A stretch of 6,760 nucleotides of DNA from positions 1 to 6,760 of the forward strand of contig CAKUMG010000317.1 in the NCBI GenBank assembly GCA_934667465.1. Direction: 5' to 3'. A model generated the notes under the pieces. The model was not told where the DNA came from, searched no databases, and saw only the letters and a program-made list of their open reading frames with translations. This document shows positions 4,280 to 6,760 of the stretch, piece by piece; the first letter of the stretch is position 1; each line of letters begins with the position of its first letter. Source of the DNA: an uncultured Actinoplanes sp. (lineage in GTDB: Bacteria > Actinomycetota > Actinomycetes > Mycobacteriales > Micromonosporaceae). The translations under genes and the position numbers were made by a program.

Positions 4280-6595
4280 GTGGGTTCGCTGCGGCGGCTG
4301 GCACGCGATCCCTTCCTGCTCACCCTCGCCGGGATCACCGTCGCGGCCTGGGCGTGGTTCGCCCTCGCCGGCGGTGACCGGGCCCGCAGCGTCCCCGCGT
4401 ACTGGGCCGCCCAGGTGCCGCTCGACGCGGCCCTGGGCATCGGCGCGTACCGGCTGCGGCAGCTGGCCGCCGCGCAGTACCGGCGGTTCTGGGGCCTGAT
4501 CGCGGTCGCCGGGCTGTCGTTCACCGTCGGCGACGGCACCCAGACCGTGCTGACTCTGCTCGACCCGGCCGGCCGGACGATGAGCGGCGGCACGGCGCAG
4601 ACCGTGTTCTTCACGATCGGCATGTCCTGCAACGTGCTCGCGTGCCTGATGTTCCCGCAGGGGCTGCGCACCGGCCGCGAGAAACTGATCTTCTGGCTCG
4701 ACGCCACCACGGTCCTGGTCGGCGGTGCCGTCATGGCGTGGTGCTTCGCCGTCTACCCGGTCGACGAACACATCGACCGGGTCAACGCGAGTCTCACCGC
4801 GGCCCTGGTCATCGTCGCGGCGTTCTCGGCGACCAAGGTGGCGCTCATCCCGCGGCCGCCGATGACCCGGATGGCGGCCTGGCCCATGGTCGCGGCCCCG
4901 ATGGTGCAGGGGCTGAGCACGTTCCTGCCGGGCGTGTTCCAGGAACAGAACCATGCCTTCGTGTACGCGATCCGGCTGTTGCCGTCGCTGCTGATCGCGG
5001 TCGGCCCGCGGATCCAGGAGATCGTCGCCCGGGTGGACGGGCACCAGGTGCGCGCCAAGCGGCGGCCGTACAGCCTGCTCCCGTACGGCATGATCGTCCT
5101 GACCTTTCTGATCTTCTTCGCGATGCTGCCGGACCGGGTGTCGCCGCAGCTGTGGGGCGCCATCGCGGGCGTCGCCGTGATCACCGCGCTGGTCGCGGGG
5201 CGCCAGCTCGTCTCGTTCCAGGACAACACCAAGCTCATCGGCCGGCTCGACGTCGCCCTCGCCGAGGTCCGCGACCAGGAGGCGCTGCTGCGCGAGCAGG
5301 CCGCGTTCGACCAGCTCACCGGGCTCACCAACCGCGCGTACTTCAACGACCGGCTCGCCGCCACGCTGGCCGCGGGCGACGGGCACACCGTGCTGCTCAT
5401 CGACCTCGACGACTTCAAGACGATCAACGACACGATGGGCCACGCCGCGGGCGACGCCCTGCTGACCGCGGTCAGCGGCCGCTTCCGCGCGGCGGTCCGG
5501 GACAGCGACGTGGTCGCCCGGCTCGGCGGCGACGAGTTCGCCGTGCTGCTGCGCGACACCATCGGCGCCGACGACGGCGCCCGCGTCGCCGAGGACATCC
5601 TGCGCCGCCTCGCCGAGCCCGTCCGCATCGGCGACCACACGATCGCCACCCGCGCCAGCATCGGCGTCGCCCACTGCAGCCCCGGTGACGAGCCGTCGGT
5701 CGTGCTCAGCAACGCCGACATCGCCATGTACGAGGCCAAGCGGCGTGGCAAGAGCACCTGGGTCCGCTACGACGACGCGATGGGCGCCCGGATCGGCGCC
5801 GAGGCCGAACTGGTCCGCGACCTGGCGCACGCCGCCGAGGCCGGCCAGTTCACCCTGCTCTACCAGCCGATCGTCGAGCTCGCCACCGGCCGCCTCACCG
5901 GCGTCGAGTCGCTGATCCGCTGGCACCATCCGGCCCGCGGCCTCATCGCGCCCGCCGACTTCATCCCGGCCGCCGAACGCTCGGGGCTCATCGTCGAGAT
6001 CGGTCGCTGGGCGCTGCGCGAGGCCTGCCGCCAGGGCGCGGCCTGGCGGAGCCGCCACCCCGGCGCGCACGCCATGACGGTCGGCGTCAACGTCGCCGGG
6101 CGCCAGCTGCGTACGGCCGGCTTCGTCGACGAGGTCGCCCGGGTCCTCGCCGAGACCGGCCTGCCCGCGCAGTGCCTGACCGTCGAGGTCACCGAGACCG
6201 CGGTGCTCGACGACGAGGAGTCGGTGGAGGCCATGCTGGGCCTGCGCCGGCTGGGCGTGCGGCTGGCTCTGGACGACTTCGGTACGGCGGCCTCGTCGCT
6301 CGGCCTCCTGCTCACGTGCCCGGTCACGACGCTCAAACTCGACAGGTCGTTCGTCGAGTCCGTCACGACGGTGCGGCGGCAGGCGGCGGTCGCCACGGCG
6401 GTGAGCCAGATGGCGGACGCGCTCGGGCTGTCGTCGGTCGCCGAGGGGATCGAGACCGAGGAGCAGCGGGAGTTGCTGCTCGGGCTCGGGTACCACTACG
6501 GGCAGGGCTACCTCTTCGCCCGCCCCTCGCCCGCCTCCCATATCGACGACATGTGGGCCGTGCTCGCCGTGGGAAGATCGCGCAGTGACGCTTGA
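4280..6595 (+). CDS. Polytopic membrane GGDEF-EAL protein (putative bifunctional diguanylate cyclase/c-di-GMP phosphodiesterase)
   Basis: The product has 771 residues. Residues ~1-307 hold about eight to ten hydrophobic segments (for example 11-30, 70-93, 104-124, 137-160, 168-190, 227-247, 267-285, 290-307); I do not recognise this as a named sensor domain. A helical linker (~310-343, LDVALAEVRDQEALLREQAA) leads to the GGDEF domain (~344-497). This has DQLTGLTNR, metal-site DLDDFK (375-380), N383 in the substrate pocket, an intact GGDEF signature at 416-420 and an RxxD product-inhibition site (RDSD, 407-410) five residues before it. The EAL domain (~510-762) has E543 in ESLIRW (ESL for EAL), N604, E636 and E639 in EVTET, D665-D666, K686, E722 and Q742 in QGYLF, so the known metal and catalytic positions are present. 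Loop 6 reads DDFGTAASSL rather than the usual DDFGTGYSSL. The family makes c-di-GMP from two GTP and hydrolyses it to pGpG; in actinomycetes the signal controls development. Which activity dominates cannot be judged. The gene overlaps the next one by 11 bases. Confidence 0.92.
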   Translation: MGSLRRLARDPFLLTLAGITVAAWAWFALAGGDRARSVPAYWAAQVPLDAALGIGAYRLRQLAAAQYRRFWGLIAVAGLSFTVGDGTQTVLTLLDPAGRTMSGGTAQTVFFTIGMSCNVLACLMFPQGLRTGREKLIFWLDATTVLVGGAVMAWCFAVYPVDEHIDRVNASLTAALVIVAAFSATKVALIPRPPMTRMAAWPMVAAPMVQGLSTFLPGVFQEQNHAFVYAIRLLPSLLIAVGPRIQEIVARVDGHQVRAKRRPYSLLPYGMIVLTFLIFFAMLPDRVSPQLWGAIAGVAVITALVAGRQLVSFQDNTKLIGRLDVALAEVRDQEALLREQAAFDQLTGLTNRAYFNDRLAATLAAGDGHTVLLIDLDDFKTINDTMGHAAGDALLTAVSGRFRAAVRDSDVVARLGGDEFAVLLRDTIGADDGARVAEDILRRLAEPVRIGDHTIATRASIGVAHCSPGDEPSVVLSNADIAMYEAKRRGKSTWVRYDDAMGARIGAEAELVRDLAHAAEAGQFTLLYQPIVELATGRLTGVESLIRWHHPARGLIAPADFIPAAERSGLIVEIGRWALREACRQGAAWRSRHPGAHAMTVGVNVAGRQLRTAGFVDEVARVLAETGLPAQCLTVEVTETAVLDDEESVEAMLGLRRLGVRLALDDFGTAASSLGLLLTCPVTTLKLDRSFVESVTTVRRQAAVATAVSQMADALGLSSVAEGIETEEQRELLLGLGYHYGQGYLFARPSPASHIDDMWAVLAVGRSRSDA
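6572..6576 (+). promoter_or_regulatory. Weak ribosome binding site for the acetyltransferase, inside the GGDEF-EAL gene
   Basis: GGAAG at 6572-6576 lies 8 bases before the GTG at 6585, within the last codons of the upstream gene. With the 11-base overlap it suggests translation coupled to the preceding gene. Confidence 0.5.
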
Positions 6596-6760
6596 CGAGC
6601 AGCGCGACCGCATCCTGTCCGGCCGGATGTACAACGACCTCACCGACGAGCTGGTGCAGGCCCGGCAGCGGGCGGTCCTGCTGACCACGTCGTACAACGA
6701 CAGCTTCGGCCGCCCGCAGGAGGAGCGCACCGCGATCCTGCGGCGGCTGCTCCGCTCGGT
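6585..6760 (+). CDS. Sugar O-acetyltransferase (maltose/galactoside acetyltransferase type), N-terminal fragment
   Basis: The frame opens at GTG 6585-6587, overlaps the GGDEF-EAL stop by 11 bases and runs off the right edge after 58 codons. The residues VTLDEQRDRILSGRMYNDLT, then DELVQARQRA, TSYNDSF and QEERTAILRRLL match the Mac (maltose acetyltransferase) N-terminal helical domain: G-x-x-Y, a D/T-x-EL-x-x-x-R-x-RA core, YN, then R-x-x-L-x-x-L. Family members are cytoplasmic trimers that move acetyl from acetyl-CoA to a sugar hydroxyl using a C-terminal left-handed beta-helix of hexapeptide repeats and a catalytic His, all outside the window. The nearest in-frame alternative start (ATG in GRMYN) would cut into the conserved domain, so GTG is preferred. 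The physiological sugar is unknown; the overlap implies co-expression with the c-di-GMP gene. Confidence 0.8.
   Translation, partial: MTLDEQRDRILSGRMYNDLTDELVQARQRAVLLTTSYNDSFGRPQEERTAILRRLLRS

Noticed and set aside
877..4734. Very long open frame on the minus strand (about 1285 codons)
   Set aside because: It lies opposite the secreted enzyme and GGDEF-EAL genes, gives a low-complexity Arg/Ala/Gly/Val-rich product with no recognisable domain, and is the usual by-product of GC-rich third codon positions.
4226..6730. Long open frame on the minus strand (about 834 codons)
   Set aside because: It is antisense to the GGDEF-EAL gene, which has complete conserved motifs. The antisense product is a compositionally biased shadow without domains.
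1..6760. CRISPR array, tRNA, rRNA, insertion-sequence ends or attachment sites
   Set aside because: No regularly spaced repeats, tRNA-like cloverleaf, rRNA sequence, transposase frame or flanking terminal repeats were seen; the only clear tandem repeat belongs to the ricin-B domain.

Overview
The window is very GC-rich, with strong G/C preference at third codon positions, GTG start codons and long spurious open frames opposite the real genes. This points to a high-GC actinomycete. The secreted modular CBM13/CBM35 enzyme and the divergent STAND-type gene suggest a soil or mycelial group such as Micromonosporaceae (for example Actinoplanes) or Streptomyces. That placement is inference from style, not from a marker gene.

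Layout. (1) Positions 1-106 (+) hold the last 34 codons of a gene resembling the C-terminus of the Uma2 (DUF820) endonuclease-like family. (2) Positions 147-664 (-) hold a decayed STAND-type NTPase gene. Its N-terminus (two membrane segments, the nSTAND1 entry motif and the Walker A loop) is intact, but the frame stops two codons after the Walker A GKS. A short out-of-frame stretch just beyond resembles the C-terminal tail of WD40-type STAND proteins, so a large internal deletion is likely. (3) Positions 665-825 form a divergent intergenic region. It has an AT-rich operator-like repeat (708-734), a plausible promoter (736-764) and a perfect inverted repeat over the -10 region (752-766). (4) Positions 826-4176 (+) encode a 1116-residue secreted protein. 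Its modules are signal peptide, PA14, six-bladed beta-propeller of the PVC/quinoprotein dehydrogenase-like type with a trailing Ig-like segment, CBM35/CBM6-like, ricin-B (CBM13), and a C-terminal 3-keto-disaccharide hydrolase (DUF1080) domain. (5) Positions 4177-4279 are a 103-base spacer. It contains a perfect 12-bp inverted repeat whose right arm runs into the Shine-Dalgarno of the next gene. (6) Positions 4280-6595 (+) encode a 771-residue polytopic membrane GGDEF-EAL protein for cyclic di-GMP turnover. (7) Positions 6585-6760 (+) start a sugar (maltose-type) O-acetyltransferase, overlapping the GGDEF-EAL gene by 11 bases and running off the window.

Functionally, the large secreted protein looks like a glycan-binding scaffold joining a possible sugar-oxidising propeller to a 3-keto-glycoside-cleaving domain. 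Such a pairing could attack glycosides outside the cell by oxidation followed by elimination. The c-di-GMP gene and the acetyltransferase are probably translationally coupled. The 103-base spacer and its own putative promoter suggest they form a separate unit from the secreted enzyme. The best leads are the oxidase-plus-DUF1080 fusion, its operator, the hairpin over the GGDEF-EAL ribosome binding site and the internally deleted STAND gene.
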